This document shows, piece by piece, positions 35,196-44,717 of a stretch of DNA of 64,000 nucleotides. Source of the DNA: Polycladomyces abyssicola (GTDB lineage: Bacteria; Bacillota; Bacilli; Thermoactinomycetales; JIR-001). How positions within the stretch are numbered: position 1 is the stretch's first letter; each line of letters opens with the position of its first letter. The stretch covers positions 1,724,001-1,788,000 of the forward strand of contig NZ_AP024601.1 of the NCBI RefSeq assembly GCF_018326425.1, written 5' to 3'. The position numbers and the translations under genes were made by a program. The notes beneath the pieces are model-generated. The model made no database searches. It was not told the DNA's origin and saw only the letters and a program-made list of their open reading frames with translations.

Positions 35196-36001
35196 TCCTT
35201 CCCGGTGAGGGGGGAGACGGCGGATGCGGACTTTTGTCTCAGAAGCGTATTGTACAAGTGCCCCGTCACGCGTACGGCCATCCGAGGGAACCAGCGACGC
35301 AGACGGATGGCCATGCCCAGCGTCCAGGGGATTACTTTGATTCCGGGACGATCAATCAACCGAAGCGCATGCTCGGCCACCACGGATGGCGGCAACGTCC
35401 GGCGGGCAATCGGGGACGGAAAATACCGGAACGGAGACACGCCTCGGAAAAACGGCGTATCCACCGGTCCCGGACAAAGTACACCCACTTGAATCCGCGG
35501 CGCAAATTCCATTTGAAGCGATTCCGAAAAACCGAGCAGTGCAAACTTGGAGGCACAATATCCTGCCAGATTGGGAGCACCCGTCAAGCCTGCGATGGAA
35601 GCGATGTTGACGATACGACCTGACCCCCTTTGCAACATGTGCGGCAGGAAAGCCAAGCTCATATGAACCGCTCCCAGATAGTTGGCCTCCATCATACCGG
35701 CGTACTCTTCGATGGGTACCTCCAAAGCACCACCGAAGCGCCCGTAACCCGCGTTGTTGATCAAGACGTCTAATCGGCCGTAACGATTGATGACATCCTC
35801 GACGAGTTGCTCTACGTGATGCCGCTTCGTCACATCGCAAACCATCGCTTCCCCGCCCGGCACCTCCTGTGCCAACGTTTGCAATGACGCTTCATTTCTG
35901 CCCACCAACAGGGGTCGATCACCCCGTGCCGCCAATCGGTGGACGATCTCTCGTCCGATGCCGCCGGTGGCGCCCGTGACCAACACGATTCGCCCGTTCA
36001 T
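35192..36001 (-). CDS. Short-chain dehydrogenase/reductase
   Basis: A 269-residue classical SDR: NAD(P) motif LVTGATGGIGREIVHRLAAR (residues 6-25), NNAGYGRFGGAL, catalytic Ser in IVNIASIAGLTGAPNL, and YCASKFALLGFSESL with the Tyr and Lys. The tail carries a hydrophobic/basic segment (LGMAIRLRRWFPRMAVRVTG) that may bind the membrane, as in lipid-modifying SDRs. I use ATG 36001 because AGGAGG is eight bases upstream; ATG 36007 would be too close. Located between a class II aldolase and a lipid kinase. Confidence 0.87.
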   Translation of the reverse strand: MNGRIVLVTGATGGIGREIVHRLAARGDRPLLVGRNEASLQTLAQEVPGGEAMVCDVTKRHHVEQLVEDVINRYGRLDVLINNAGYGRFGGALEVPIEEYAGMMEANYLGAVHMSLAFLPHMLQRGSGRIVNIASIAGLTGAPNLAGYCASKFALLGFSESLQMEFAPRIQVGVLCPGPVDTPFFRGVSPFRYFPSPIARRTLPPSVVAEHALRLIDRPGIKVIPWTLGMAIRLRRWFPRMAVRVTGHLYNTLLRQKSASAVSPLTGKE

Positions 36002-36014
36002 GCTCATCTCCTCC

Positions 36015-37103
36015 TCACGACATCGGCACCTGTGGAATGATCTTACCGTCGATCCGTTCGAAAATGTCTTCCAAATCCCTTCCTGTGATCGTTAACCCGT
36101 GATTCTTCAGACCCACTACCGCCCGGGAAGGATCATCTGCACGACGGATGTGTTCCGCCACCGCCTCGGCCAGCTCCAGCGTTCCACAGGGATAGTTGAT
36201 TTCGGTAGAGGGAACACCGTCCATCCATGCATGAATGTGCACGATCGCTCCGACTTGAGGATGTTCCGTATAAATCATCCAATGTTCGATCGCATCAACG
36301 GATGCCCGACGCGGTTTCACATGAGGCGGCACGCTAATTTCCATGGCCTGGTTTTTGTCATCATACCCTTTGATGAGCAGGATATCTTCTCCCACTCTCT
36401 CCAGATTCGCCTTATTGACCCCACTGGCGCTCATCCAGAAGCGGTTTTGATCCTTCCGCGCGCTGAGGTTGCCGTAGCTGAGACCGCCGATGCCGTACAA
36501 ACGCTTGATGTGCCGCAGCTCACGAGGAGACACCAGTTCTTCGAGCGGAAACGGTGTGGGAAGCAGGTTCATGCCGTCCAACCATTTTCCGGCCCGATTG
36601 ATCCCTTTCGTCAGCTGGTCACCCTGCCACAACGCTTCCGGCAAATCCGGATCAAACCGGTTGTCAATTACCAACTTGGCCGTCGCCAGCGGCCGCAATC
36701 GTTCAAACACGCGTTGGTAAAATCGTTCTTCGTTATCTTCCGCTCTTACGAGATAACATCCTTGTTCCAACGTGATGAAATACGTTTGTGGTATTACACT
36801 GGAGGCATCCAAGTAAATCATCATGTTGCCCAGTGAGCGGACCAATATCGGGTAGCCTGCTTTGAGAATGTCGGATGCCGGTTGGTCGTTCTCCACCACC
36901 GTCACCACGAAGGTGCCCTTTCCTTCCCGGTGAAAATGACGCGGCTGGAGCGGGTCAACGAAGTTGAACACCAATTGCACATCCGACCGTGGTTCTACAA
37001 TATATGCATAGCCATTAGCTGTCATCACGCGGCGAAGTCCATCCGCAAACCGTTCCAATGAGGGGGTTTTTCGCCAATCTCCCACCATGCAAAATGCCTT
37101 CAT
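36015..37103 (-). CDS. Class II aldolase/adducin-domain protein with an unrecognised N-terminal half
   Basis: A 362-residue protein. The C-terminal part (about 185-355) is a class II aldolase/adducin domain: YGIGGLSYGNLSARKDQNRF, metal-binding His pair in VGAIVHIHAWMDGVPSTEIN, and RAVVGLKNHGLTITGRDLED with the third His. The N-terminal 180 residues (TANGYAYIVEPRSDVQLVFN; FVVTVVENDQPASDILKAGY) are not recognised and make the protein much longer than usual fuculose-type aldolases (about 220). Substrate is unknown. ATG 37103 has AGAGGTG eight bases upstream. It begins a three-gene operon. Confidence 0.75.
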   Translation of the reverse strand: MKAFCMVGDWRKTPSLERFADGLRRVMTANGYAYIVEPRSDVQLVFNFVDPLQPRHFHREGKGTFVVTVVENDQPASDILKAGYPILVRSLGNMMIYLDASSVIPQTYFITLEQGCYLVRAEDNEERFYQRVFERLRPLATAKLVIDNRFDPDLPEALWQGDQLTKGINRAGKWLDGMNLLPTPFPLEELVSPRELRHIKRLYGIGGLSYGNLSARKDQNRFWMSASGVNKANLERVGEDILLIKGYDDKNQAMEISVPPHVKPRRASVDAIEHWMIYTEHPQVGAIVHIHAWMDGVPSTEINYPCGTLELAEAVAEHIRRADDPSRAVVGLKNHGLTITGRDLEDIFERIDGKIIPQVPMS

Positions 37104-37168
37104 GTTCTCACACCTCTATATGGTATTTTCTGTTATCGTTTCCAACCAGGGGTATTTTCATGAGTTCA

Positions 37169-37206
37169 AAAACAAAAGCGCCTTCCGTGAATCAATCGGA
37201 AGGCGC
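37169..37206 (-). terminator. Terminator of the tdh-kbl operon
   Basis: GCGCCTTCC (37178-37186) pairs with GGAAGGCGC (37198-37206); on the minus strand a T-rich tract follows. Confidence 0.75.
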
Positions 37207-37257
37207 TAAAGTGCTTGACAACTCAGGATGCAGGCAAATCGGACCCACGGGTGGCCG

Positions 37258-38433
37258 TTAGATAATCCCCAGTTTTTTGCCCGCTTTTTCAAATGCATGC
37301 AACGCTTGTTCCAGATCTTCTTTGGTATGTTGTGCGGTCACGATCGTCCGAACACGTGCCTCACCTTTGGGGACAGTCGGATAGGCAATGCCTTGAGCAT
37401 ATACGCCCTCTTCGAATAACGCGTCAGACAACGCCATCGCTTTCGCCCCTTCACCGACGATGACCGGTGTGATCGGTGTCTTGCTCTTGCCAGTGTTAAA
37501 TCCGAGCGATTCCAACCCTTGTTTGAAGAAACGGGTGTTGTCCCACAGTCTGTCGATCAATTCCGGTTCTTCCAGCAGGACATCCAACGCTGCCTGACAT
37601 GCCGCGGTGACAGCCGGCGGGTGGGAGGTGCTGAACAGGAACGGGCGTGCCCGGTGAATGAGGTAGTCGCGCAATACTTTCGGACCGGCCACATAACCGC
37701 CCAACACCCCGATCGCTTTGGACAGCGTTCCCACTTGAATATGAACCCGTCCGTGCAGACCGAAATGATCCACCGTGCCGCGACCGTTTTTACCCAACAC
37801 ACCGCTGGCGTGTGCATCGTCCACCATGACCAGCGCATCATACTTTTCGGCCAGCTCAACGATGTCCGGGAGCGGTGCGATATCGCCATCCATGCTGAAT
37901 ACCCCGTCGGTAACAATCAGCCGTTTACGGGCCGATTGCGTTTCCTTCAGCGCCGCTTCCAGATCATCCAAGTCAGCGTGACGATAAATCCTACGCTGCG
38001 CCTTGGTCAGACGAATGCCGTCGATGATGCTGGCATGGTTGAGCGCATCACTGATGACCACGTCTTCTTCGGTCAGGATGGACGAAATCACCCCGACGTT
38101 GGCCGTGAAGCCGGATTGGAACACCAATGCCGCTTCCGTGTGTTTGAATTCAGCCAGTCGCTTCTCAAAGTCTTCGTGCATGGAAAATGTGCCGGCGATG
38201 GTCCGAACCGAACCGGTCCCCGCACCAAAGCGTTCCACTCCTTCGAGTGCCGCCTGTTTCAAACGGGGGTGCGTGGTCAGACCGAGATAGTTGTTGGAAG
38301 AGAGCTGAATCACTTCTTTTCCGCGGATGATCACCCTGGAACCCTGATCCGATTCCAGCTCCGTCAGCGGACGAAATACCCCTTCTTCCTTCCATTTCGC
38401 AATTTCCTGCTCCAGGTGTTCAAACCCTTTCAC
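37258..38433 (-). CDS. kbl: Glycine C-acetyltransferase (2-amino-3-ketobutyrate CoA ligase)
   Basis: PLP enzyme of 391 residues that cleaves 2-amino-3-ketobutyrate with CoA into glycine and acetyl-CoA, the second step of threonine breakdown. Alpha-oxoamine synthase features: [40 protein letters not shown], the cofactor Asp-His in [12 protein letters not shown] and the PLP lysine in [18 protein letters not shown] (about residue 240). It follows tdh after 42 bases, giving the complete two-step pathway. Alternative names for close paralogs (BioF, HemA) are less likely because of this neighbour. Confidence 0.95.
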   Translation of the reverse strand: MKGFEHLEQEIAKWKEEGVFRPLTELESDQGSRVIIRGKEVIQLSSNNYLGLTTHPRLKQAALEGVERFGAGTGSVRTIAGTFSMHEDFEKRLAEFKHTEAALVFQSGFTANVGVISSILTEEDVVISDALNHASIIDGIRLTKAQRRIYRHADLDDLEAALKETQSARKRLIVTDGVFSMDGDIAPLPDIVELAEKYDALVMVDDAHASGVLGKNGRGTVDHFGLHGRVHIQVGTLSKAIGVLGGYVAGPKVLRDYLIHRARPFLFSTSHPPAVTAACQAALDVLLEEPELIDRLWDNTRFFKQGLESLGFNTGKSKTPITPVIVGEGAKAMALSDALFEEGVYAQGIAYPTVPKGEARVRTIVTAQHTKEDLEQALHAFEKAGKKLGII

Positions 38434-38475
38434 GAAGTCTCCTCCTCGAATTGATGATCTTCATGACCCCTGAGC

Positions 38476-39516
38476 TTAAGGCAACAAAATCACTTTGCCG
38501 GATTTGCCGCTCATCATCAGTTCAAATGCTTGTTCGAATTCTTCCAGCGGGAACTTGTGGGTAATCAACGGCTCCAGGATCACTTGTTCGGACTCGAGCA
38601 ATCCTGCCGTTTGCTCCCATGTTTCAAACATTTTCCGGCCGGTAATGCCATGGACCTGAATCCCTTTGAACACGATATCGTTGGTGATGTCCAATTCCAC
38701 CGGTCGCGTCGGGAGACCCAACATCGAGATCCGGCCGCCCATGGTCAACATTTTGAGTCCCTGTTGAATGGCGACGGGATGACCCGACATTTCCAATACG
38801 ACGTCCACTCCTTGATCCCCTGTCAGCGACAACACTTTTTTGACAGGGTCTTCATTTTGTGAATGTACAATGTGGGTCGCTCCCATTTGCACAGCCATAT
38901 CCAAACGGTATTCGTTCACGTCCAGTGCCAGCACTTTGGCCGCTCCACTCGCCCGGGCCACCGAAACGGCCATCAAACCGATCGGACCGCAACCGATTAC
39001 CGCCACCGTCTTACCGGCAATCGGCCCAGAAAGCACGGTGTGTACGGCGTTGCCCATCGGCTCCATCAATGTGGCCACTTCAAACGGCAGGCTTTTGCTG
39101 TTTTTCCACAAGTTTTTTGCCGGCATCACCACATATTCTGCAAAGCAACCCTGCCGGTCCACACCGATAATCTGTGTGTTTTGGCAGACGTGATATTCAC
39201 CCCGCCGACACTGCGGACATTCGTAACACACGATATGGGTTTCCGCCGATACGTGATCCCCTACCTGAAAGGAAGTCACCTGATCACCGACGGCCACCAC
39301 TTCTCCCGAAAACTCGTGACCGAATACATACGGCGGTTTCACTCGGCTTTTGGCCCAATCGTCGTAAACATAGATATGAACATCGGTTCCGCAAAGGCTC
39401 GTCGCTTTGACGCGGATCAGTACCTCATCGGGACCGTAATCCGGAATGGGCACCTCCCGCAACTCCGCGCCGAATCCGGCATGATGTTTCACCAAGGCGC
39501 GCATTGTTCCGCCCAC
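38476..39516 (-). CDS. tdh: L-threonine 3-dehydrogenase
   Basis: Zinc-dependent medium-chain dehydrogenase of 346 residues that oxidises threonine to 2-amino-3-ketobutyrate with NAD+. Catalytic zinc ligands lie in SLCGTDVHIYVYD and FGHEFSGEVVAVGD; the structural zinc loop is CYECPQCRRGEYHVC; the NAD motif is AVIGCGPIGLMAVSVARASG. The GTG at 39516 is chosen because AAGGAG is eight bases upstream; ATG 39504, four codons later, is the alternative. First gene of tdh-kbl. Confidence 0.95.
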   Translation of the reverse strand: MGGTMRALVKHHAGFGAELREVPIPDYGPDEVLIRVKATSLCGTDVHIYVYDDWAKSRVKPPYVFGHEFSGEVVAVGDQVTSFQVGDHVSAETHIVCYECPQCRRGEYHVCQNTQIIGVDRQGCFAEYVVMPAKNLWKNSKSLPFEVATLMEPMGNAVHTVLSGPIAGKTVAVIGCGPIGLMAVSVARASGAAKVLALDVNEYRLDMAVQMGATHIVHSQNEDPVKKVLSLTGDQGVDVVLEMSGHPVAIQQGLKMLTMGGRISMLGLPTRPVELDITNDIVFKGIQVHGITGRKMFETWEQTAGLLESEQVILEPLITHKFPLEEFEQAFELMMSGKSGKVILLP

Positions 39517-39626
39517 AATGGACACTCCTTCCCCGTCCTGAAATAACTGTGATATCATGATTTCACAACGATTATACCACCATTACACAAAACTCGGGAA
39601 GGGAAAATGTCCATTTAAGGCGGACA

Positions 39627-40367
39627 TTATCCCAACCGAATAGAAAGGCCGATCCCAGCTACGTACAGTGTACCCGAAAAATGCGGCCGCGCTTCATGCT
39701 CCACCTCCGCCGAGGTGTACTCCGGAAACAAATGCGTCAAGAGTAACCTTTTGGCGCCGATTTGTTCGGCCGCCACCGCTGCTTGCTCCGCCGAAAGGTG
39801 TCCGGTCGGATGTGAAGGGGCATTTCGTTTCAAATAGGTTGCTTCGCACACAAACAGATCGGGAGACCGTACCATCCGTCTCCAATCCGTTCGCGGGCCG
39901 GCATCCGCACCGTACAGAATCCGACTTCTCCCGTTGTCGGTCAACACTGCATAACAGGGAATGGGATGATCCGTCGGATGAAACGACAAATGCAAACTCC
40001 CCACAAACGTTTCCCGATGTTCCTCGATGGGACGCCAATCGATTGCATCATGATACGTCAGGAGCCGGGCCCATTTTTCCGGGGCTGCCGGTGCATACAC
40101 GGTGAGCGGCCTCGTGCGGTGCCCCATTTGCCTCGCCAATCGGACCGCATACTGAAGCACGAAAAAGTCGGCGATGTGGTCATGATGCAAATGAGACAAC
40201 ACGACCGCATCCAGTTCATACGGACGGCAATACCGATCCAGCTGGGACAATACACCGCTTCCGCAATCGATTAAAATGCGCCTGTCCTCTGATTCCAGCA
40301 AGTATCCAGGTGTTGCTCCCCCTGCTCCCGGATAGGGAGATTGGTAACCTAATACCGTCCACCGCAC
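39627..40367 (-). CDS. MBL-fold metallo-hydrolase (YhfI-like)
   Basis: A 246-residue metallo-beta-lactamase-fold protein. The metal motif is VVLSHLHHDHIADFF (HxHxDH), with further ligands in SFHPTDHPIPCY, LYGADAG and LLLTHLFPEYT. This pattern is close to RNase Z-like and YhfI proteins of Bacillus; the substrate is not known. The GTG at 40367 gives the usual start of the fold (MRWTVLGYQSPYPGAGGATP) and lies behind AAAGGA; the frame is open up to 40430 but without family resemblance. Confidence 0.82.
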   Translation of the reverse strand: MRWTVLGYQSPYPGAGGATPGYLLESEDRRILIDCGSGVLSQLDRYCRPYELDAVVLSHLHHDHIADFFVLQYAVRLARQMGHRTRPLTVYAPAAPEKWARLLTYHDAIDWRPIEEHRETFVGSLHLSFHPTDHPIPCYAVLTDNGRSRILYGADAGPRTDWRRMVRSPDLFVCEATYLKRNAPSHPTGHLSAEQAAVAAEQIGAKRLLLTHLFPEYTSAEVEHEARPHFSGTLYVAGIGLSIRLG

Positions 40368-40489
40368 ACTCTCACATCCTTTTTTGAACGTGGGGAAGTC
40401 TTGAAGAAAAGGTTCCCACAATACTCGCATTTTCAGACGCGCTCAAGCACATCTTTTCACCGATCTTTGCATGATACTCATGATTGCCG

Positions 40490-40521
40490 AAAAAAGCCGC
40501 TTTCCCAATGGAAAGCGGCTT
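40490..40521 (-). terminator. Terminator of the kor operon
   Basis: GCCGCTTTCC (40496-40505) pairs with GGAAAGCGGC (40510-40519) with a four-base loop, followed on the minus strand by six T residues. Confidence 0.88.
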
Positions 40522-40532
40522 AAATCAGGTTC

Positions 40533-41399
40533 TTAAGCGAACTCAGCGACCAACTTGTCGAATTGCTCCTGAGTGATTTTCAGATCTTGCTTGCACAACG
40601 CTGTTTCACGGAAGCCCGGAATCAGATCCTCATACGATTTACGCTCCTTGTTCTGATAAATGATCCCGGTTACCAGTCCGTTGTGCTCCATCAGCTTTTG
40701 CATGGCTGCCTGCCGGTCCGACGGATCGTATGATTCATCTTTATCCAAGTTCACCAGATGTTCTTTGAACCAGTCGTAGGTGTTCACCTTGTTGTAAGTG
40801 ACGCACGGGCTGTAAACGTTGATGAGGGAGAAGCCTTTGTGCTTGATCCCTTCTTCGATGATGTGCGTCAACTGTTTCAGGTCGCTGGACACCGCCTGCG
40901 CCACAAAGCCGGCTCCTGCGGTGAGAGCCATTTCCATCGGTGCGAGCGGTGCTTCAATCGAGCCTTTCGGCGTGCTCTTCGTTTTGAAGCCCATCTCACT
41001 TCGCGGAGATGTTTGGCCTTTGGTCAAACCGTACACTTGGTTATCCATCACAATGTATGTGATATCGACATTGCGCCGGATGGCGTGAATGGTATGCCCC
41101 ATCCCGATCGCGAATCCATCCCCGTCACCGCCGGCAGCCACCACTGTCAGCTCACGGTTGGCCAGTTTGAGCCCTTGCGCGATCGGCAAGGCACGTCCGT
41201 GAATGCCATGGAAACCGTAAGCGTTAACATATCCCGAAATCCGTCCGGAACAACCGATTCCAGACACGATGGCCACGTCTTCCGGTTCCAGCCCCAAATT
41301 GGCAAATGCACGCTGCATGGCAGCCAACACGGAGAAGTCTCCGCAACCCGGGCACCAGTTCGGCTTCACTTTGTTGCGGAAGTCTTTAAATGTGGCCAT
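40533..41399 (-). CDS. korB: 2-oxoacid:ferredoxin oxidoreductase, beta subunit
   Basis: A 288-residue thiamine-diphosphate subunit that, with the alpha subunit, oxidatively decarboxylates a 2-oxoacid (commonly 2-oxoglutarate) to the acyl-CoA and reduced ferredoxin. PNWCPGCGDFSVLAAMQRAF marks the N-terminus and AAGGDGDGFAIGMGHTIHAI with VMDNQVYGLTKGQTSPRSEM is the ThDP/Mg motif (GDG...N). ATG 41399 lies inside the end of korA (14-base overlap), so the two are translated as a pair. 2-oxoglutarate as substrate is inferred from Bacillus relatives. Confidence 0.92.
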   Translation of the reverse strand: MATFKDFRNKVKPNWCPGCGDFSVLAAMQRAFANLGLEPEDVAIVSGIGCSGRISGYVNAYGFHGIHGRALPIAQGLKLANRELTVVAAGGDGDGFAIGMGHTIHAIRRNVDITYIVMDNQVYGLTKGQTSPRSEMGFKTKSTPKGSIEAPLAPMEMALTAGAGFVAQAVSSDLKQLTHIIEEGIKHKGFSLINVYSPCVTYNKVNTYDWFKEHLVNLDKDESYDPSDRQAAMQKLMEHNGLVTGIIYQNKERKSYEDLIPGFRETALCKQDLKITQEQFDKLVAEFA

Positions 41400-43146
41400 G
41401 GACCATCAGCTCCTTGCATTGATTGTAAATTTCCGAGGGCAGGAACGGATTGCCGTCGTATTTGCCGAAATGGATGATTTTCTCGGCCATGCCGACGTAC
41501 AGTTTCAACAGCGAAGCCAGTTGTCCGGTCGCGTTGTTTTCCACCACGACGATTTTTTTCGCCCGCTCCATATACGGCCGGACAATATCGGACGGGAACG
41601 GCAGTACTTGGCGAATATGAACGTGGTTCACCTTGATGCCGTCTTCTTCAAGCCGCTCCATCGCCTCATGGATGGTGCCGCGGGTGGAGCACAAACCGAC
41701 AAGCAACAGATCCGGTTCCTCATGCGGCGCGTCGGCAATGATCGGATTTTCGAACTCGATACCGTTTGCCAGCTTTTTGAGCCGTTTTTCCATCATTTTC
41801 TTGCGGTTGACTGGGTTTTCCGACGGACGACCCGTTTCGTCGTGTTCCACACCGGTCACGTGATGCAAACCATGTTTTGTACCCGGCAGCACCCGCGGAG
41901 AAACGCCGCTTTCTGTGAATTGATAGCGCTTGAACAACTGCGAGTCTTCCAGAGCGGGTAATTCCGCATCCAACGGCAACAGTTGTCCACGGTCGATTTG
42001 AATTCGGTTGTAATCCAGCGGTTCCACGGTTTGCTTCCCGAGCGCGAGAGCCAAGTCGGCCAAGATGATGACCGGGCATTGATATTTTTCCGCCAGGTTG
42101 AATGCCTGAATCGTATCATAGAAGCATTCTTCCGCCGTGCTCGGTGCAATCACGATTTTCGGGATTTCCCCGTGCGTGCTGTAGAGCATTGCCAAAATGT
42201 CACTTTGCTCCTGTTTGGTCGGCAACCCGGTGCTGGGACCCCCGCGTTGCGTGTTCACAATCACGGCAGGGGTTTCGGTCATACCCGCCAAACCGATCGC
42301 TTCAGTCATAAGGGACAAGCCTGGGCCTGCAGAAGCCGTCATCGCACGCACGCCGCCGTAATTCGCACCGATCACCATGGAAATGGCAGCGATTTCATCT
42401 TCGGTTTGCACAACCGTCCCGCCGAATTCCGGCAGTTTTTTGATAAGATATTCCATGATTTCAGACGATGGAGTAATCGGATAAGCCGCCATGATCCGGC
42501 AACCGGCAGCAATGGCGCCCAACGCGATCGCATCGTTGCCGATCATGTATAAACGTTTTTTACCGTCCGATTTTTCCAATTGCAGTTCCGGCAGAGGCCC
42601 TCCCGTCTGCTCTATGATAAATCGGGCTCCCCGTTCGATCGCGTCCATGTTTTTATCCACGACCGTCTGGCCTTTTCGGGAAAACCTCTCTTCGATGACA
42701 CTTTTGAACGCGTTCACCGGCAATCCCAGAAGCGCACTGGAAGCACCCACGGCCACCATGTTTTTCATCTGGGCTAAGCCCACTTCTTCTGCGATTTTAG
42801 TAAACGGAACAGTAAACAGCCGCGCAGTTACCCCTTCCGGGATTTGCGGATTAAACTTGGCGTCTGCTAAAATCACGCCGCCTTCATGCAACTCGTACGC
42901 GTTCAGATCAATCGTTTCCTGATCAAAAGCGACCAAAATATCCAGCTCGTCGGAAATGGCGCGGATCGGGCGGATACTGATACGAATCTTGGTATTGGAG
43001 TGCCCTCCCTTGATCCGAGAAGAAAAGTGACGATATCCGTACAGGTAATAGCCCAACCGATTCAACGCGGTGGCAAATATCTCACCTGTACTGTCAATCC
43101 CTTCTCCTTGTTGTCCGCCCACCTTCCACGAAAGCTGCTTGACCAT
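41386..43146 (-). CDS. korA: 2-oxoacid:ferredoxin oxidoreductase, fused gamma-alpha subunit
   Basis: A 586-residue subunit. The N-terminal gamma domain (WKVGGQQGEGIDSTGEIFAT; FSSRIKGGHSNTKIRISIRP) is fused to the alpha domain (LGAIAAGCRIMAAYPITPSS; ASAGPGLSLMTEAIGLAGMT; QRGGPSTGLPTKQEQSDILA), as in the two-subunit KorAB type. C-terminal transketolase-like domain: LLLVGLCSTRGTIHEAMERL. ATG 43146 is chosen for AAAGGAGATGA just upstream; the extra 36 codons to 43254 are not protein-like. Confidence 0.92.
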   Translation of the reverse strand: MVKQLSWKVGGQQGEGIDSTGEIFATALNRLGYYLYGYRHFSSRIKGGHSNTKIRISIRPIRAISDELDILVAFDQETIDLNAYELHEGGVILADAKFNPQIPEGVTARLFTVPFTKIAEEVGLAQMKNMVAVGASSALLGLPVNAFKSVIEERFSRKGQTVVDKNMDAIERGARFIIEQTGGPLPELQLEKSDGKKRLYMIGNDAIALGAIAAGCRIMAAYPITPSSEIMEYLIKKLPEFGGTVVQTEDEIAAISMVIGANYGGVRAMTASAGPGLSLMTEAIGLAGMTETPAVIVNTQRGGPSTGLPTKQEQSDILAMLYSTHGEIPKIVIAPSTAEECFYDTIQAFNLAEKYQCPVIILADLALALGKQTVEPLDYNRIQIDRGQLLPLDAELPALEDSQLFKRYQFTESGVSPRVLPGTKHGLHHVTGVEHDETGRPSENPVNRKKMMEKRLKKLANGIEFENPIIADAPHEEPDLLLVGLCSTRGTIHEAMERLEEDGIKVNHVHIRQVLPFPSDIVRPYMERAKKIVVVENNATGQLASLLKLYVGMAEKIIHFGKYDGNPFLPSEIYNQCKELMVHGHI

Positions 43147-43390
43147 GAACTCATCTCCTTTAGATGCCCTGCGACTATCTGAAAAACAAAAAATGGTGAA
43201 AGATACCGTACCTTTGTCCTTGTGTAAATTGAAAGGACGGTAACGGTTCATCACTAATCAATTCTATTCCCTTGTATAATAAAAAGCAACTGCTCATCCG
43301 ACGAATTCCCCTCTTATCCGACGTTTTTTGGGTGGATTTACCCTCTTATGCATCTCGTCAGATGATTTTCTGGCAATTATTCATAACCAC

Positions 43391-44338
43391 TCATTTTCTC
43401 AGGTATGTCCGATAAAATGTCAGCCAATTTTCACCGGTCCACTTTCGCACCCATTCCTTTGGATACCTTGTCATTAGTTTTTCCGCAAAATGGGCAAAGT
43501 CATCAGCATGGGCCAAATCAGGAATTTTCTCCTCTGTCCCGTCAAAGTCAGATCCGAAGGCGATCGACCCTGCTCCGCCCAAATGACAGATATGATCAAT
43601 ATGCCGGAACAAATGATCCCATCGTGCCTCCTTCTCCTGAAGGTGAACGAATTTGGGTACGAATGTGATGCCGATCAAACCACCACGCTCGATCAATGCC
43701 CGAATTTGATCATCTCCCAAATTACGCGGATGCGGACAAACGGCATAGCAATTGGAATGGGACGCGACTACGGGTACATCCGTGTACTCCATCACGTCCC
43801 AAAATCCTCTGACCGATAAATGGGATACATCTACAATCATTCCCAATCGGGCCATTTCTTTCATCAACTGTTGACCGAACCGGGTTAACCCCCCTCCGCG
43901 TGGCTCTTCGATCCCATCTGCCGCTTCGTTGGCATGGTTCCAGGTCAAACCCACCTGCCGAACACCCAAACGATACAGCGTACGCAGATAGGTAAGCTCT
44001 CCCTGCAGGGCATCCACTCCTTCCAACAATAAAAATGCCCCCAGTTTTCCTTCCCGAAGTTGATCCAAATGGGAACTTTCCGTGATGACAAATGTACGAG
44101 CGCTGTCGTCCACGATGCGCTCATAGAACAGATCCACCTGCCGGAGAGCCACATCCCACGCGTGATGACGTGGCACCTCTTTTGGTACCCAAATGGCGAA
44201 CACTTGCATCAACAGGCGCGAGCGCTGAGCGGAACAGAATGTGACATCCAAAGAAGAATCGGGGGCGTAAAAGGAAAGATTGCCCCCGGATTTCCACATT
44301 TTATATAACACATCGCAATGCCCATCGATCCAAAACAT
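43391..44338 (-). CDS. Membrane-dipeptidase family (renal type) dipeptidase
   Basis: A 315-residue zinc peptidase of the M19 family that cleaves dipeptides. Metal ligands: WIDGHCDVLYKMWKSGG (HxD), LLEGVDAL (bridging Glu, near 115), IVDVSHLSVRGFWDVME and VVASHSNCYAVCPHPRNLGD (His), and IAFGSDFDG (Asp). ATG 44338 is eight bases after GAGGGG. It lies between spoVS and korA, the usual place in Bacillus-like genomes; a role in spore or D-amino-acid dipeptide turnover is only a guess. Confidence 0.9.
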   Translation of the reverse strand: MFWIDGHCDVLYKMWKSGGNLSFYAPDSSLDVTFCSAQRSRLLMQVFAIWVPKEVPRHHAWDVALRQVDLFYERIVDDSARTFVITESSHLDQLREGKLGAFLLLEGVDALQGELTYLRTLYRLGVRQVGLTWNHANEAADGIEEPRGGGLTRFGQQLMKEMARLGMIVDVSHLSVRGFWDVMEYTDVPVVASHSNCYAVCPHPRNLGDDQIRALIERGGLIGITFVPKFVHLQEKEARWDHLFRHIDHICHLGGAGSIAFGSDFDGTEEKIPDLAHADDFAHFAEKLMTRYPKEWVRKWTGENWLTFYRTYLRK

Positions 44339-44356
44339 GGTAATTCCCCTCTTCAA

Positions 44357-44390
44357 AAGAAAAACCTGTCTATACGAGATAAACAGGTTT
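44357..44390 (-). terminator. spoVS terminator
   Basis: AAACCTGT (44362-44369) pairs with ACAGGTTT (44383-44390); T residues follow on the minus strand. Confidence 0.7.
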
Positions 44391-44413
44391 CTTTCACTTA
44401 TGTGGATCCCGTG

Positions 44414-44674
44414 TCAACGGGGTTCTACGATCAACTTAATCGCTGTTCGCTCTTCCCCATCGATGATAATGTCCGTAAATGCGGGAATGCAGATCAGATC
44501 GATTCCGCTCGGTGCCACAAACCCTCGTGCAATTGCTACCGCTTTCACAGCTTGATTGAGTGCACCGGCACCAATCGCCTGAATTTCGGCCGCCCCGCGT
44601 TCACGCAGGACCCCCGCAAGTGCACCAGCGACAGAGTTCGGACTGGACTTTGCTGAAACTTTTAATACTTCCAT
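44414..44674 (-). CDS. spoVS: Stage V sporulation protein S
   Basis: An 86-residue, very strongly conserved Alba-like protein needed for engulfment-to-late sporulation steps in B. subtilis. Recognised by MEVLKVSAKSSPNSVAGALA, AAEIQAIGAGALNQAVKAVA, IARGFVAPSGIDLICIPAFT and the end GEERTAIKLIVEPR. ATG 44674 is preceded by GAGGAGGT; the longer frame to 44800 overlaps its own promoter and is not real. A sigma-H type promoter lies about 45 bases upstream. Confidence 0.97.
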   Translation of the reverse strand: MEVLKVSAKSSPNSVAGALAGVLRERGAAEIQAIGAGALNQAVKAVAIARGFVAPSGIDLICIPAFTDIIIDGEERTAIKLIVEPR

Positions 44675-44717
44675 GTTCGGTACCTCCTCGATGGTTTGAG
44701 TGAGTCCATTGCTATAT

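Noticed and set aside
43147-43254. N-terminal extension of korA
   Set aside because: Homologs begin at MVKQLSWKVGG, which also has the good AAGGAGATGA site.
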